64,000 bases of DNA from Parasedimentitalea marina. Lineage in GTDB: Bacteria; Pseudomonadota; Alphaproteobacteria; Rhodobacterales; Rhodobacteraceae. The stretch is from contig NZ_CP033219.1 of assembly GCF_004006175.1 (NCBI RefSeq), positions 620,001 to 684,000 of the forward strand, read 5' to 3'. This document shows positions 1 to 9,101 of this stretch, piece by piece (the first letter of the stretch is position 1; each line of letters opens with the position of its first letter). The position numbers were made by a program, and so were the translations under genes. The notes under the pieces were generated by a model, which saw nothing but the letters and a program-made list of their open reading frames with translations, searched no databases and was not told where the DNA came from.

Positions 1-57
1 TCTCATTCTCAAACTTTGCTACAGAACGCCCATCACGATAGCGAATAGGTTAATTTG

Positions 58-753
58 TCAGGTTCTTGATTTCTCAAATTCTGACCAAGCGGTTTCAAAC
101 GCGGCGAAATCAAAACCGTCCTTCACCGCAGCATCCAGAACGATGCGCTCGGTCTGAAGTAATTTGCGGATTGCGGCCTCCAGATCTTCGATGATCTCAG
201 CCGGAATGACCAAGGCACCGTGACGGTCGGCGTGGATCAAATCTCCGGGACTTATATTCAGACCGAAAACTAACACCGGAGTGTCGATCTCTTTGACGTG
301 GACAAAGCCGTGGCTGGGGCCAATGGATCCGGCAACAACCGGGAACCTGTCGGGCAGATCGCCTAAGTCTCGCATGACGCCATTGGTCAGTGCACCGGAC
401 ATTCCAAGGCCTTTGTGTATTGTGGTGTTGATCTCTCCCCAATAGGCGCCAATGCAATTGGGGTAGTCGGTGTCTTCAATCACAGCAACCGAAGGGGTAG
501 GGCCTTGCGCCATGTATTTGTAGTAGGACATCCGTCGTTCACGGATCACATCGGGTGCTTCGGTTGGCGGTGACACAGCCGCGATTTTGGCAGTGCGTGC
601 ATAGCCGACAATGGCGGGTTCATCTGGGGCAGAGCAGAGCATGGTGCCGCGGGTGAAGGCATCAAATCCGCGTTTGCCTTGGGCGACTTCGATGGCGTTG
701 CAGACCGTCGGCGTGTCGACGCTGCGCAGGAGTTCTAGCAGAGAAGGTGTCAT
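58..753 (-). CDS. RraA-family protein (HMG/CHA-type aldolase-like)
   Basis: The 231-residue product has the RraA/dimethylmenaquinone-methyltransferase-like fold signature. A TNGVMRD stretch (residues 123-129) supplies the Arg-Asp pair that in family aldolases/decarboxylases binds the substrate carboxylate and the divalent metal. It is followed by a PGDLIHAD segment (about 169-176). Family members are either class II aldolases/oxaloacetate decarboxylases or the RNase E inhibitor RraA. In a catabolic operon the enzyme role is more likely, but this is inference. The ATG overlaps the stop of the upstream hydrolase gene by 4 bp, so it is the last gene of a three-gene operon. The true substrate cannot be told. 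Confidence 0.8.
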   Translation of the reverse strand: MTPSLLELLRSVDTPTVCNAIEVAQGKRGFDAFTRGTMLCSAPDEPAIVGYARTAKIAAVSPPTEAPDVIRERRMSYYKYMAQGPTPSVAVIEDTDYPNCIGAYWGEINTTIHKGLGMSGALTNGVMRDLGDLPDRFPVVAGSIGPSHGFVHVKEIDTPVLVFGLNISPGDLIHADRHGALVIPAEIIEDLEAAIRKLLQTERIVLDAAVKDGFDFAAFETAWSEFEKSRT

Positions 754-1487
754 GTGTCCTCGAGCCAGCGGATCAGGGCCGCCGTTGTGATTTCGGGTTG
801 TTCAAGAGTGGGCAGGTGGCCTGCTCCGTCAATGATTTGAAGTCGACTGTTGGGCAGTAGTTCGTGCATCAATTCATGGCGCTCAACTGGGCATAGCCTG
901 TCTTCTTCCCCACACAGGACAAGAGCGGAACCATCGAACTGGCGCAGGGTTTCACACTGGTCCGGGCGGTCACGTAAAGCAATGGATTGATTCACAAAAA
1001 CCTCTGGTCCCAGATCTGTGGCCATTGTCATGCAAAGGTCCAGGATCGCGCCCATGTTGGGACCATCGGCCAAATAATTTGGTTTCATTTCATCGCGCAT
1101 GATACGGCTTAATTCACCTTTTTTGGCGGCCTCAATCTGGGGTGCGCGGCGTTCCTGAACTTCGGGCAATTCGGCACGCGGGTTGGTGTCGAGCAGGGCA
1201 ACCCGATCCACCCTGTCCGGCGCCTGGCGCAGGATTTCCATTGCCAGAATGCCACCCATGGAAAGGCCGGCAAGGGCAAAGCGTGGTGGCGCGTAGTTCA
1301 GGATTTCTGCAGCCAGGGCCTGCATGCTATCGTGGCCGCCGATTGGAGCTGTGACCAAAGGAAGGCGCCCGGAAAGCGCGTTGATTTGTGGCTGGAAAAG
1401 CCGGGCATCACACATCATTCCGGGCAGCAAGAGGAGAGGGAGCCTCTGTTGAAAGTTCAATTTGATATCCTCTTTGTCATCGGTCAC
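750..1487 (-). CDS. Alpha/beta-fold hydrolase
   Basis: A 245-residue cytoplasmic alpha/beta hydrolase. The nucleophile elbow GLSMGG is at residues 74-79 (Ser76). A CGEEDRLCP segment carries the likely acid, and GAGHLPTLEQP near the C-terminus carries the catalytic His. The N-terminal LLLPGM has the usual oxyanion-loop position. The start is GTG, overlapping the stop of the upstream membrane-protein gene (GTGA), and its own stop overlaps the RraA-like gene, so translation is coupled on both sides. Relatives include carboxylesterases and enol-lactone or C-C bond hydrolases. The exact substrate is not visible. Confidence 0.82.
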   Translation of the reverse strand: MTDDKEDIKLNFQQRLPLLLLPGMMCDARLFQPQINALSGRLPLVTAPIGGHDSMQALAAEILNYAPPRFALAGLSMGGILAMEILRQAPDRVDRVALLDTNPRAELPEVQERRAPQIEAAKKGELSRIMRDEMKPNYLADGPNMGAILDLCMTMATDLGPEVFVNQSIALRDRPDQCETLRQFDGSALVLCGEEDRLCPVERHELMHELLPNSRLQIIDGAGHLPTLEQPEITTAALIRWLEDT

Positions 1488-2695
1488 AGGTGGTCAGCCT
1501 GGGTCATCTGGCGCGCTGTTAGCCAGCCGTCCAGACGCCACAACCCCCAGGCAAGTGGAATGGCGGCCAGTCCACCAATCACATAGGCGAGCGGTTCGTC
1601 ATGGAAACTTTCCAGGGCCTGTGTGTAGGCGTGGATGCAGGCAAAGGTGACAGCCGTGTTAAACAAGCCGCGCTGGTTCGAATGGGCGAACCAACCGATT
1701 GATCCAGCCAACCCGATCGCCCACAAAACGGAATATAAATTGGCCGAGATGAACATCGCGGTTTCGCGAAATGCATCGCGGGCCTCGTACCAACTGCTGT
1801 AAGCGATGCTATCCCAGTCTTCGTATCTGCTGGCTCCCCACAGTGTTTCACCCAAATAATCGCCCCACAGGCTGCCAACCAGCGCACAAAGATTGGCAAC
1901 AATGAAGGCCATCACTGCCAGGGTCATTGCATGTCTGGACACATGAGTGGATTGAGTGCGCGCTATAAACAGCAGTGCAAGTACAAGCAGCAGCATCTGC
2001 AAAATGGACAGTGTCGATTCTGGCGAATAGAACACATATGCCGCATGGAAGTAGAAGGTGCTGGTGTCCAGTGCCTGCGCAAACGGCACAATGGCCAATG
2101 CTGTTACCAGGCGGACATCAATGAACCAGCCTGCGCCCGCGATCGCCAATGTTGCATAGAGATAGAATAGGGAAATCATGGCTCCGTCAATTTCGGCTTG
2201 GTTCAGTAAAAAGCCAAGACCGATCAAGTGAAGCGCCAGCCCCATCAGCAGGATTGAACCGGCAACAAAGCGCCCGGTTGTCTTTCGTTTGTTCAGGACA
2301 AACACACATAGGGCGGCCACCAGTGCCCCAGTTGGTGCCATAATCCAGCCGGCAATGTCTGAATACTTGTCGATCAGTTCTATGCCGGCGCCACCAATCA
2401 ACATCCCCGCCCCAATCAGGGCCGAGGCATTGCCAAAAAAGGTGAAGTCAGAATGGTCTGCCCGCAAGATCAGTATGCCGACCCCAAGAAACAGCATGCC
2501 AACGATGGCGACGGACAGCGCAGATGCCAGCCAGAAGATAAAACCACCCGTCGCAGATAATATGCCAAAGCAGAGAATGGCGTTGATGGCCAGTGCGACC
2601 ATCAATTTGCGTGATCGGAACTCGATTTCCGCCTGCGCGGTCTGGGGAATGATGGCGTCTGCCACCAGTTCGTCGGTATTAGCTAGAACAATCAT
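1484..2695 (-). CDS. Polytopic inner-membrane protein of unknown function
   Basis: A product of about 403 residues consisting almost entirely of hydrophobic helices (roughly ten to twelve), with a soluble N-terminal segment of about 25 residues and short polar loops. I do not recognise a catalytic motif. It recalls DUF2157/DUF4401-type membrane proteins in composition, but I cannot claim membership. The start at 2695 was chosen over the ATG at 2707 because a near-perfect Shine-Dalgarno (GGAGGTGA) lies 2 bases before it; the upstream ATG is itself part of a palindromic operator. It leads a three-gene operon with the hydrolase and RraA-like genes. Confidence 0.65.
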   Translation of the reverse strand: MIVLANTDELVADAIIPQTAQAEIEFRSRKLMVALAINAILCFGILSATGGFIFWLASALSVAIVGMLFLGVGILILRADHSDFTFFGNASALIGAGMLIGGAGIELIDKYSDIAGWIMAPTGALVAALCVFVLNKRKTTGRFVAGSILLMGLALHLIGLGFLLNQAEIDGAMISLFYLYATLAIAGAGWFIDVRLVTALAIVPFAQALDTSTFYFHAAYVFYSPESTLSILQMLLLVLALLFIARTQSTHVSRHAMTLAVMAFIVANLCALVGSLWGDYLGETLWGASRYEDWDSIAYSSWYEARDAFRETAMFISANLYSVLWAIGLAGSIGWFAHSNQRGLFNTAVTFACIHAYTQALESFHDEPLAYVIGGLAAIPLAWGLWRLDGWLTARQMTQADHL

Positions 2696-2706
2696 CGTCA
2701 CCTCCA

Positions 2707-2752
2707 TGAACGTCGTTCACAGATGTGATCGCACAAATATGAACGTCGTTCA
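2707..2752. promoter_or_regulatory. Two identical 13-bp palindromic operators
   Basis: TGAACGTCGTTCA occurs at 2707-2719 and again at 2740-2752, 33 bp apart start to start (about three helical turns). Both copies lie directly upstream of the membrane-protein operon. TGAAC-N3-GTTCA palindromes are typical of TetR-family repressor sites. No TetR gene is visible in the window, so the cognate regulator must be encoded elsewhere (inference). Confidence 0.8.
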
Positions 2753-2784
2753 AGAAAATTCTTCCGAGATTGCCTTGCATCACC

Positions 2785-3750
2785 TTAGGCGGTCCAGGTT
2801 GCGCCAGCGGGATCATCTGTCGAGGTGATCCGGTACAGGCTCGATTCCCCGGTCATCGACGGCGCTAGGGCATAAGATTCACCGGGATTGATCAAGCAGG
2901 TGTCGCCGGGGTTGATGACGCTTTCACCACCGTTCCAACGCAGTTTCCAATGGCCGCGCATCGGCATCAGCACAGTGTGTTGATCCGAGGTGATCATTTC
3001 ATCCGCGATAGAGCCACGGGTCAGGAAATCGATCTCGAAACCGGGGCGGTCTTTGAGCAGGGCGTCGGGGCCGATTACCTTGGCGGGTTTCTTGCCTGCC
3101 AGCGCCATCAAATCCCAATACCGGGCGACATATCCGGGAATGACATCTTCAGCAGGGACCTCGGGAATGTCTTTCAGTTGCTCTTCGGTCAACAGGGGCA
3201 TCGGGTTGACGTTGTGGGGCAGGGTGTCGCCCTTTTTGCTATCGTAGAGTACGCCATTTTCGCCAAGGATCAGCCCATGTGCCTGCGCATCTTCGATCAC
3301 TTGGGGGGCCCAGGTTACGCCGCCGCCAGCATCATCGCCGCCCAGAACAGCCATGATCATACCGTAGTCGGTGCCGATGTTCTCAAACCCGCGGAAGATG
3401 CCGGTTGGGATGTTGAAGATATCACCTTCTTCGGCAACGAACTCGCCAGCGGTGCCATAACGGCCCCAGAAAAACCGCCAACGGCCCTTGAGCACAAAGA
3501 ACACCTCGGCGGTGGTGTGCGTGTGCAGGCTGTTGCGGCATTTTGGGGGCTGGCCAGCAGCGCCGATGTTGAAGCCGACCTTGTCGGACAGGTGCACGTG
3601 CTGGTCTGGGCTCTCAGAAACGCCGCCACCGATGATGGTGAAGTTTTCCTTTTGATCGCTGCCCGGTGTATGGGCATCGATAAAGGCGGTTTTGCAGGGC
3701 TGAAGGTCACCGTAACGAACGATGCGGTCGGTGATGGATGATGCTGACAT
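2785..3750 (-). CDS. Bicupin-domain protein
   Basis: The 321-residue product has two cupin barrels. The first contains the metal-binding pattern SLHTHTTAEVFFVLKG (about residues 74-89) with HxH and Glu, and the matching second motif around GDIFNIPTG. The second barrel (about 240-310) has VLMPMRGHWKLRW and NPGDTCLINPGE but lacks the full His set, so it is probably structural. Family members are gentisate-type dioxygenases, isomerases or sugar-binding proteins. It is the last member of the leftward SnoaL/LacI catabolic operon, 192 bp after the preceding gene, with a small hairpin in that gap. The substrate is unknown. Confidence 0.75.
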   Translation of the reverse strand: MSASSITDRIVRYGDLQPCKTAFIDAHTPGSDQKENFTIIGGGVSESPDQHVHLSDKVGFNIGAAGQPPKCRNSLHTHTTAEVFFVLKGRWRFFWGRYGTAGEFVAEEGDIFNIPTGIFRGFENIGTDYGMIMAVLGGDDAGGGVTWAPQVIEDAQAHGLILGENGVLYDSKKGDTLPHNVNPMPLLTEEQLKDIPEVPAEDVIPGYVARYWDLMALAGKKPAKVIGPDALLKDRPGFEIDFLTRGSIADEMITSDQHTVLMPMRGHWKLRWNGGESVINPGDTCLINPGESYALAPSMTGESSLYRITSTDDPAGATWTA

Positions 3751-3783
3751 AACAGGTGTCCTAAATGGGGTTTCAATCTGAAT

Positions 3784-3800
3784 GGGCCAGAGCCTGGCCC
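3784..3800. terminator. Short intergenic hairpin
   Basis: GGGCCAG (3784-3790) and CTGGCCC (3794-3800) form a perfect 7-bp stem with a 3-base loop in the 192-bp gap between the SnoaL-like gene and the bicupin gene. There is no long T-run, so it may be a processing or attenuation element rather than a full terminator. The rest of the gap shows nothing I can name. Confidence 0.4.
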
Positions 3801-3942
3801 GCTTGGATCAGATTGCCTGCCCGGGCGGTCGCAGGTTCAGTCGCTGCGCGCGCAGACTTTGCCGGTGCACGTGATACCGCCGCAAAGCCACGCTTTGGTG
3901 CAGGCCAGTGGCCAAGGTCTGATATGACCGGGCAGGGTTCAA

Positions 3943-4917
3943 TTATAGATTCCCAGATTGCAGCAGCAGTTGCTTCCAGACTGAGGTTTCATCGAAGATG
4001 GTGAATTCACGTCGTAGACCCCACGGGCCGAACTCGGCGTGGGAAATGCCCAAAACATAGACGTCAGCGCCGGTTGGTGTGCCAAAGACGCCCCAGCCAT
4101 CGTGTTTGCCGTGTATTGACCAACGGATCGCGGCGCGTGGCGGCATCAGTGGATCATCGCGGCCGATCTGGTGTTCGATCTTGAACTTGGCATTCGGGAA
4201 AGAGGCGCGCAGGCCCATCCAGAAGCCATCAACCGAGGCAAAGGAGTGACCAGTGACGCCGCCGGGGTATTCGGTTTGAACGGCGCGGTCGTATTCCTGC
4301 TCAACAACGCCAAAGTCAGCATTCATGATGCGGGTCAGAATATCGGCGTATTTCTGGCCCCATTCATTGTCGTTGCCGTGCCCCTTGTAGGGCCCTTCCA
4401 TATCATTGGCGGGGGTTAGGGGCTGCACGCAGTTTTCCGGGCCGCCTTCGCTGGCGATCAGGTTGGCGGCGTATTCCTGTGGGTCCCAACCCATTTGGCG
4501 CACGATCGCGCCCTGATCGCGGATCAGCCATTCGTCATCAATCGCATTATTCTTTGCGTGGCAGTCGGCCATGATCCGGTAGACCAGCTTTTTGCCCGTG
4601 GCCTTGCCATAGACACCGTCACCAAGGTGGGTGGCAGTGGACAGCAAGCGGTGCGAGCTGAGCATGCCTTCTTCGGGAGTGCCGGACCAGATCACGTCCT
4701 CGCCCAGCAGGGTGCGGTCGGGGAATTCGGCCAGGGTGGCCATAGTGGCGCCGATCACATTCTGGTTGCCGGTGACAACCGACGCAGGGGATCGCACAAC
4801 AATTTCATCACTATAGTAGTGATGCAGCGTGGCGATGCCGCGGTCTTCCCAGATTTCCTTGGTGATGCCGATGATGTAATCGGGGAAATCCTTGAATTTG
4901 GGATCGAAGCCTTGCAT
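3943..4917 (-). CDS. SnoaL/NTF2-like two-domain protein (paralogue 1)
   Basis: The 324 residues are made of two consecutive SnoaL-like (NTF2 superfamily) cone-fold domains. The N-terminal half has SDEIVVRSPASVVTGNQ; the C-terminal half has DFGVVEQEYDRAV and a closing EFTIFDETSVWKQLL. Such domains act as ester cyclases, hydratases/isomerases or ligand-binding modules; no catalytic set can be assigned here. It follows the LacI gene by 5 bp and is one of four related proteins in this locus (also at 6721, 9098 and 14324). It is the most diverged of the four. Function not claimed beyond the fold. Confidence 0.72.
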   Translation of the reverse strand: MQGFDPKFKDFPDYIIGITKEIWEDRGIATLHHYYSDEIVVRSPASVVTGNQNVIGATMATLAEFPDRTLLGEDVIWSGTPEEGMLSSHRLLSTATHLGDGVYGKATGKKLVYRIMADCHAKNNAIDDEWLIRDQGAIVRQMGWDPQEYAANLIASEGGPENCVQPLTPANDMEGPYKGHGNDNEWGQKYADILTRIMNADFGVVEQEYDRAVQTEYPGGVTGHSFASVDGFWMGLRASFPNAKFKIEHQIGRDDPLMPPRAAIRWSIHGKHDGWGVFGTPTGADVYVLGISHAEFGPWGLRREFTIFDETSVWKQLLLQSGNL

Positions 4918-4922
4918 GGGTC

Positions 4923-5957
4923 TTATCCTTTGGGTGTCCAGCCTTCGGGCAATCGTGCCGAACCGCGCAGAATGAACGGTCCGTCGATGGCCACGCGTTT
5001 GGGGCTGGCGGTCGTGGGGTTATTGATGTGCTCCATCAGAGCGGAGACGGTTTCAGCAACCATCAGATTGGCGCGTTGGCGCATGGTGGTTAGGTTGTAA
5101 GCGGGCCAGCTGGCGGGGGGCACGTCGTCATAGCCCACAACCGATACATCCTCGGGGATGCGCAGGCCAAGTTCGAAGCGAATGACATCCATCACGGTTA
5201 GCGCCATGTGGTCATTGGCGACAAAGACCGCGTCGGGTCGCTGGTCGGCGGACACGTCAAACATTCTGCGCCCGGCATCACGGGCGCGTTCGGTGTGGAA
5301 ATCACCGACCTCACGGGCAAAGAGTTCGACACCGGCCTCTTTCAGGGCTTCGCGAAATCCAGCCTCGCGGTCGCGCTGGGTCGATGCGCCTTCCCAGCCA
5401 GCGATGTAGCCGATGCGCTGGTGGTCTCCGGCAATCAGGAACTCGGCCACCTGCCGCCCACCAGCGTGGTTGTCGGATGTGACCGACGAGATGCCTTCGA
5501 TATCTTGTGACCGGTTGAACAGGACAATCGGAACTCCGGCCTGTTGGCATCGGGTCGCAATATCTGACGACATCGCAACCGATGCCATGACGATGCCATC
5601 AACCTGATAATCCAGGATTTCATCCATCACTTTGTCGATATTGCCTGCTGTTTGCGAGGCCATGAAGACAAGCACGTGGTAGCCCTGTTCCTGTAGAGTG
5701 TTGGAGAAAATTTCAAGCGCTTCGGGGTAGAAGTGGTTTTCCAGATAGGCAACCACCAGTCCGATGATACGGCTTTTACCCGACACCATAGCGCGCGCCA
5801 GAACATTGGGGCGATAGCCCAGCTCTTCGGCGGCTTTGCGCACTTTGTCGGCGGTCTTTTTCGACACCGATGCACCGGGGGTGAAGACACGGCTGACAGC
5901 AGACTGGCTGACGCCGGCCTTTTCGGCAACCTGAAGGGAAGTGACTTTCTCGGCCAT
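4923..5957 (-). CDS. LacI-family transcriptional regulator
   Basis: About 344 residues: an N-terminal LacI helix-turn-helix (residues about 6-25, SLQVAEKAGVSQSAVSRVF), a hinge RPNVLARAMVSGKS that would insert into the minor groove at a central CG, and a periplasmic-binding-protein-like effector domain ending in the usual YDDVPPA and TTMRQ segments. Start at 5957 is chosen because it gives the TGATG overlap with the upstream SDR stop. Located inside the operon it probably controls, it likely recognises the TTGCATACGTATGCAA-type palindromes at 14186-14256 (inference; the CG centre fits LacI-family sites). Confidence 0.9.
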   Translation of the reverse strand: MAEKVTSLQVAEKAGVSQSAVSRVFTPGASVSKKTADKVRKAAEELGYRPNVLARAMVSGKSRIIGLVVAYLENHFYPEALEIFSNTLQEQGYHVLVFMASQTAGNIDKVMDEILDYQVDGIVMASVAMSSDIATRCQQAGVPIVLFNRSQDIEGISSVTSDNHAGGRQVAEFLIAGDHQRIGYIAGWEGASTQRDREAGFREALKEAGVELFAREVGDFHTERARDAGRRMFDVSADQRPDAVFVANDHMALTVMDVIRFELGLRIPEDVSVVGYDDVPPASWPAYNLTTMRQRANLMVAETVSALMEHINNPTTASPKRVAIDGPFILRGSARLPEGWTPKG

Positions 5958-6721
5958 CAGTCTGCTGTCCAACCCCCATCGATCATCAGGGCGGTGCCTG
6001 TCACCATGGCCGAGGCGTCGGAAGCGAGGTATTGCACTGCGCCCATGATGTCTTCGACCTCGCCCACGCGGTCCAGTTTGATCTTATCCATGATCCAGGC
6101 GGCGCGTTCGGGGTTGTCGAACGTGGATTGGGTCAGGGGCGTACGGATGAAAGTGGGGCAGATGGTGTTGATGCGAATGCTCTGTTTTCCCCATTCAACC
6201 GCCATGGATTTCACCATGCCCTCTAGCCCGTGTTTTGTGGCGCAATATACCGCACGATCAACGCCGCCGACATGGCCCATCTGGCTGGAGATATGGATGA
6301 TGGACCCGGGTTTGCCTGCCTTGACCATGGATTTGGCAGCATAAGACGATAAGAAATAGGCCGACCGCAGGTTAACGCTGACCACGGCGTCAAAGTCCTC
6401 GGGTGTTGTTTCGGTGGCAGGACCATGGCGGGCCAGCCCGGCAGAGTTGACCACGATGTCAAAATTCCCGGCTTCCATGATTTCTTGCAAAGCAGGAAGG
6501 TCATTTTGATCCAGCTGCAGGGCTTCGGCGCTCCAGCCTTTGGCCTGCATTGCTGCAACCGTATCGGCCAGACGATCTGCCCCGCGTGCTGCACAGACCA
6601 CATGGGCACCGGCGTCGGCCAGCGCTACGGCACAGCCCTGACCGATGCCAGAGGAGGCTCCGGTCACAAGGGCGGTTTTGCCACTAAGGGTCAGTGAAGG
6701 GGGGCGGGGCAGGTCAGTCAT
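5957..6721 (-). CDS. SDR-family NAD(P)-dependent oxidoreductase
   Basis: 254-residue classical short-chain dehydrogenase. It has the cofactor motif TGASSGIG (20-27), NSAG (92-95), a catalytic Ser at about 145-146, and the Y159-x3-K163 pair. The C-terminus GTALMIDGGWTAD is typical of the FabG-like group. It overlaps the preceding SnoaL-like gene (TGATG) and the following lacI (TGATG), so all three are translationally coupled. It probably oxidises a hydroxyl of a sugar-derived or similar intermediate imported by the adjacent ABC transporter. The substrate is inferred only from context. Confidence 0.88.
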   Translation of the reverse strand: MTDLPRPPSLTLSGKTALVTGASSGIGQGCAVALADAGAHVVCAARGADRLADTVAAMQAKGWSAEALQLDQNDLPALQEIMEAGNFDIVVNSAGLARHGPATETTPEDFDAVVSVNLRSAYFLSSYAAKSMVKAGKPGSIIHISSQMGHVGGVDRAVYCATKHGLEGMVKSMAVEWGKQSIRINTICPTFIRTPLTQSTFDNPERAAWIMDKIKLDRVGEVEDIMGAVQYLASDASAMVTGTALMIDGGWTAD

Positions 6722-7773
6722 CAGCTCATTCCATCCGGGATATCAATGCGCCCTATGTTGCGGGCTTTGTTGAACTCCCGCAAGCGGGCAAAGACATCAA
6801 CGCCCAGCTGGCGATAGGCGTCTAGAATGTCGACAAGTACCCAGTTTTCCCGGATTTTTCCGTTTTCCAGCCGCCAGAAATCGAGCGAGCGCATGGTGAT
6901 CTTCTTGCCCGCAGGCGCAATCCCCAGCCAGCCGTCATGGGTCACGGTCTGGACCATGTTTGGCCAGCCAGTGACGGCGGCATATTCACCGTCGCCAAAG
7001 AAGTGATAAGTGATTTCATCCAGATACTGACCCCGATCCGGCATGCCGCCCAGAAACGGGATCTGGTGCCAATTGCGAAAGCCTGCAAACCCGCGCCCGG
7101 TACCAATGCCAGATGGGCCGTACCAGTTCATGCGCTGGTGCCAGAACCGATCCATCTCCATCACTTCCGGGCCACCTTCGCTGGGGTGCTTTTTCAAATG
7201 TTCCAACATGTCGATGATATGCTGACAGGTGGCTTTGCCTTTTTCGGCGTCATAAGGACCGGGCACAAACCCGTCCTGCGTTGCCGGTCCGGGCACATGC
7301 CATTCGTGCCCCAAGCTGGGTGACATCGGCCAGGCATTGGCCTGCATCATGACTTCGGGGATGTCCCAAAGGGCCTGAAACTCGACAACCTGACCATCAA
7401 CAACACGAAAGAACTCATGAAAGCGCATCACCACCTGATGACCGCTGGGCGGGATGTCCAGCCAAGGGCCGGTGAAGACACCGGTATAATAACCGCCGCA
7501 TCCAACCCAGTCGTTGCCGTGCTCGTCTGGTCCTGCCATGACAATGTAATCGCGGCGTTCCAGATCGGGCCAGGCGGTTTTCAGATCCGCATAAGCGGTG
7601 TCGTAGAACGCGTCGCTTCCGGTGCTGTCGCCAAAGGGGTGGCAGTGGTGAAACACCGCGTCCGGTGCCGAGATCTCGTTGAGAGCAGCGCGCACGGCTG
7701 TTTCGTCAAAGTCATACATCGCCGCACGAAGGGGGGCGATCAGGGCCTTGTTTTCTGTGTGGACGTCGCTCAT
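6721..7773 (-). CDS. SnoaL/NTF2-like two-domain protein (paralogue 2)
   Basis: 350 residues with two SnoaL-like domains. The second carries [20 protein letters not shown], then [20 protein letters not shown], a signature shared almost position for position with the proteins at 9098-9643 and 14324-15328. The first domain has [11 protein letters not shown] and [15 protein letters not shown]. SnoaL-type polyketide/ester cyclases share this layout, but here the setting is a catabolic ABC-transporter operon, so a hydratase, isomerase or lyase role is as plausible. Start at 7773 overlaps the HisD-like gene by 4 bp (ATGA). Confidence 0.75.
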   Translation of the reverse strand: MSDVHTENKALIAPLRAAMYDFDETAVRAALNEISAPDAVFHHCHPFGDSTGSDAFYDTAYADLKTAWPDLERRDYIVMAGPDEHGNDWVGCGGYYTGVFTGPWLDIPPSGHQVVMRFHEFFRVVDGQVVEFQALWDIPEVMMQANAWPMSPSLGHEWHVPGPATQDGFVPGPYDAEKGKATCQHIIDMLEHLKKHPSEGGPEVMEMDRFWHQRMNWYGPSGIGTGRGFAGFRNWHQIPFLGGMPDRGQYLDEITYHFFGDGEYAAVTGWPNMVQTVTHDGWLGIAPAGKKITMRSLDFWRLENGKIRENWVLVDILDAYRQLGVDVFARLREFNKARNIGRIDIPDGMS

Positions 7774-9101
7774 TCTGCGGGCTCGCGGTAGGCGGCGGCT
7801 TCACCGTAGGGAACGTTGATGCCACCGTAACGACGAACCCGGACGTTGCACTGTTCAGCGTGGCCGACAAAACCTTCGAGCATGCACAGGCGCGAGCCGT
7901 ATTCACCGATCAAGGTTGCGGCCTCATCGGTGGTGACTTTTTGATAGCTGTGGGTTTTCAGATATTTGCCGACCCAGAGGCCACCGGTATAACGGCCCGC
8001 CTTTTTGGTGGGCAGGGTGTGATTGGTGCCGATGACCTTGTCACCGTTGGACACATTTGTACGAGGACCAAGGAACAGTGCGCCATAGCAGGTCATGTTT
8101 TCCAGGAACCAATCATCGCGATCTGTCATCACCTGCACGTGCTCGGATGCGATATCATCGGCCACCTGCAGCATTTCGTCATAAGTATCGCAGACAATGA
8201 CTTCGCCGTAGGTTTCCCAACTGACCTTGGCGGTGCCAGCGGTGGGCAGGATGCCAAGAATGCGGTCAACTTCGGCCAGGGTGTCGTCGGCCAGTTTGCG
8301 GCTGTTGGTCAACAACACGCAGGGGCTGTTATAGCCATGTTCGGCCTGGCCCAGCAGGTCGGTTGCACAGAGTTCAGCATCTGCAGCCGATTCATCGGCA
8401 ATCACCATGGTCTCTGTCGGGCCTGCAAACAGGTCGATGCCGACGCGACCAAACAGCTGGCGCTTGGCTTCGGCAACAAAGGCGTTGCCGGGACCGACCA
8501 GCATATGGACGGGATCAATGGTTTCAGTACCAAGCGCCATGGCACCAATGGCCTGAATGCCACCCATCACATAGATCTCATGTGCGCCGCCCAGGTGCAT
8601 GGCGGCAATCACCGCAGCATTGGGCTTGCCATTGAAGGGCGGGGTGCAGGCGATGATACGTGGTACACCCGCGACCGAGGCTGTGGCGACAGACATATGC
8701 GCCGAGGCGACCATCGGGAATTTACCGCCGGGAATGTAGCAACCCGCGGATTGCACTGGGATATTTTTATGACCCAGAATCACGCCCGGCATGGTTTCCA
8801 CTTCGATGTCCAGCATCGAATCCCGCTGTGCCTGCGCAAAATTGCGCACTTGTGCTTGGGCAAACTTGATGTCGGCCAGTTCGCGATCTGTGAGCGAGGC
8901 AATCAGCTCGTCAATCTCGGCTTGGCTCAGCCGGAACGAGGCAGGTGAATAATTGTCAAACTTCTCGGACAGGTCGCGAACCGCCGCATCGCCACGGGTC
9001 TCGATGTCCTTCAGCGTTGCTTCGACCACCGCGCGGGTTTTGGCGTCATCTTCAGCCCGGTCTGCTTCGGGTTTGCCGCGTTTTAGATATTCGATGGTCA
9101 T
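7770..9101 (-). CDS. Histidinol-dehydrogenase-family dehydrogenase (HpsN-like)
   Basis: The 443-residue product belongs to the HisD superfamily: [27 protein letters not shown] and [13 protein letters not shown] are family blocks around the Zn and NAD sites. In the histidine pathway hisD sits with other his genes. Here it is flanked by SnoaL and SDR genes and an ABC transporter, so it is better compared with HpsN, the NAD-dependent 2,3-dihydroxypropane-1-sulfonate dehydrogenase, or other vicinal-diol/alcohol dehydrogenases that make carboxylates by two oxidations. Substrate assignment is inference. ATGA overlaps tie it to both neighbours. Confidence 0.83.
   Translation of the reverse strand: MTIEYLKRGKPEADRAEDDAKTRAVVEATLKDIETRGDAAVRDLSEKFDNYSPASFRLSQAEIDELIASLTDRELADIKFAQAQVRNFAQAQRDSMLDIEVETMPGVILGHKNIPVQSAGCYIPGGKFPMVASAHMSVATASVAGVPRIIACTPPFNGKPNAAVIAAMHLGGAHEIYVMGGIQAIGAMALGTETIDPVHMLVGPGNAFVAEAKRQLFGRVGIDLFAGPTETMVIADESAADAELCATDLLGQAEHGYNSPCVLLTNSRKLADDTLAEVDRILGILPTAGTAKVSWETYGEVIVCDTYDEMLQVADDIASEHVQVMTDRDDWFLENMTCYGALFLGPRTNVSNGDKVIGTNHTLPTKKAGRYTGGLWVGKYLKTHSYQKVTTDEAATLIGEYGSRLCMLEGFVGHAEQCNVRVRRYGGINVPYGEAAAYREPAE

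Noticed and set aside
2950..3741. 263-codon plus-strand ORF opposite the bicupin gene
   Set aside because: Shadow of the cupin coding frame; the minus-strand protein has clear metal-binding motifs.
7860..8948. 362-codon plus-strand ORF antisense to the HisD-family gene
   Set aside because: It mirrors a strongly conserved minus-strand gene, has no ribosome site, and its translation has no family resemblance.
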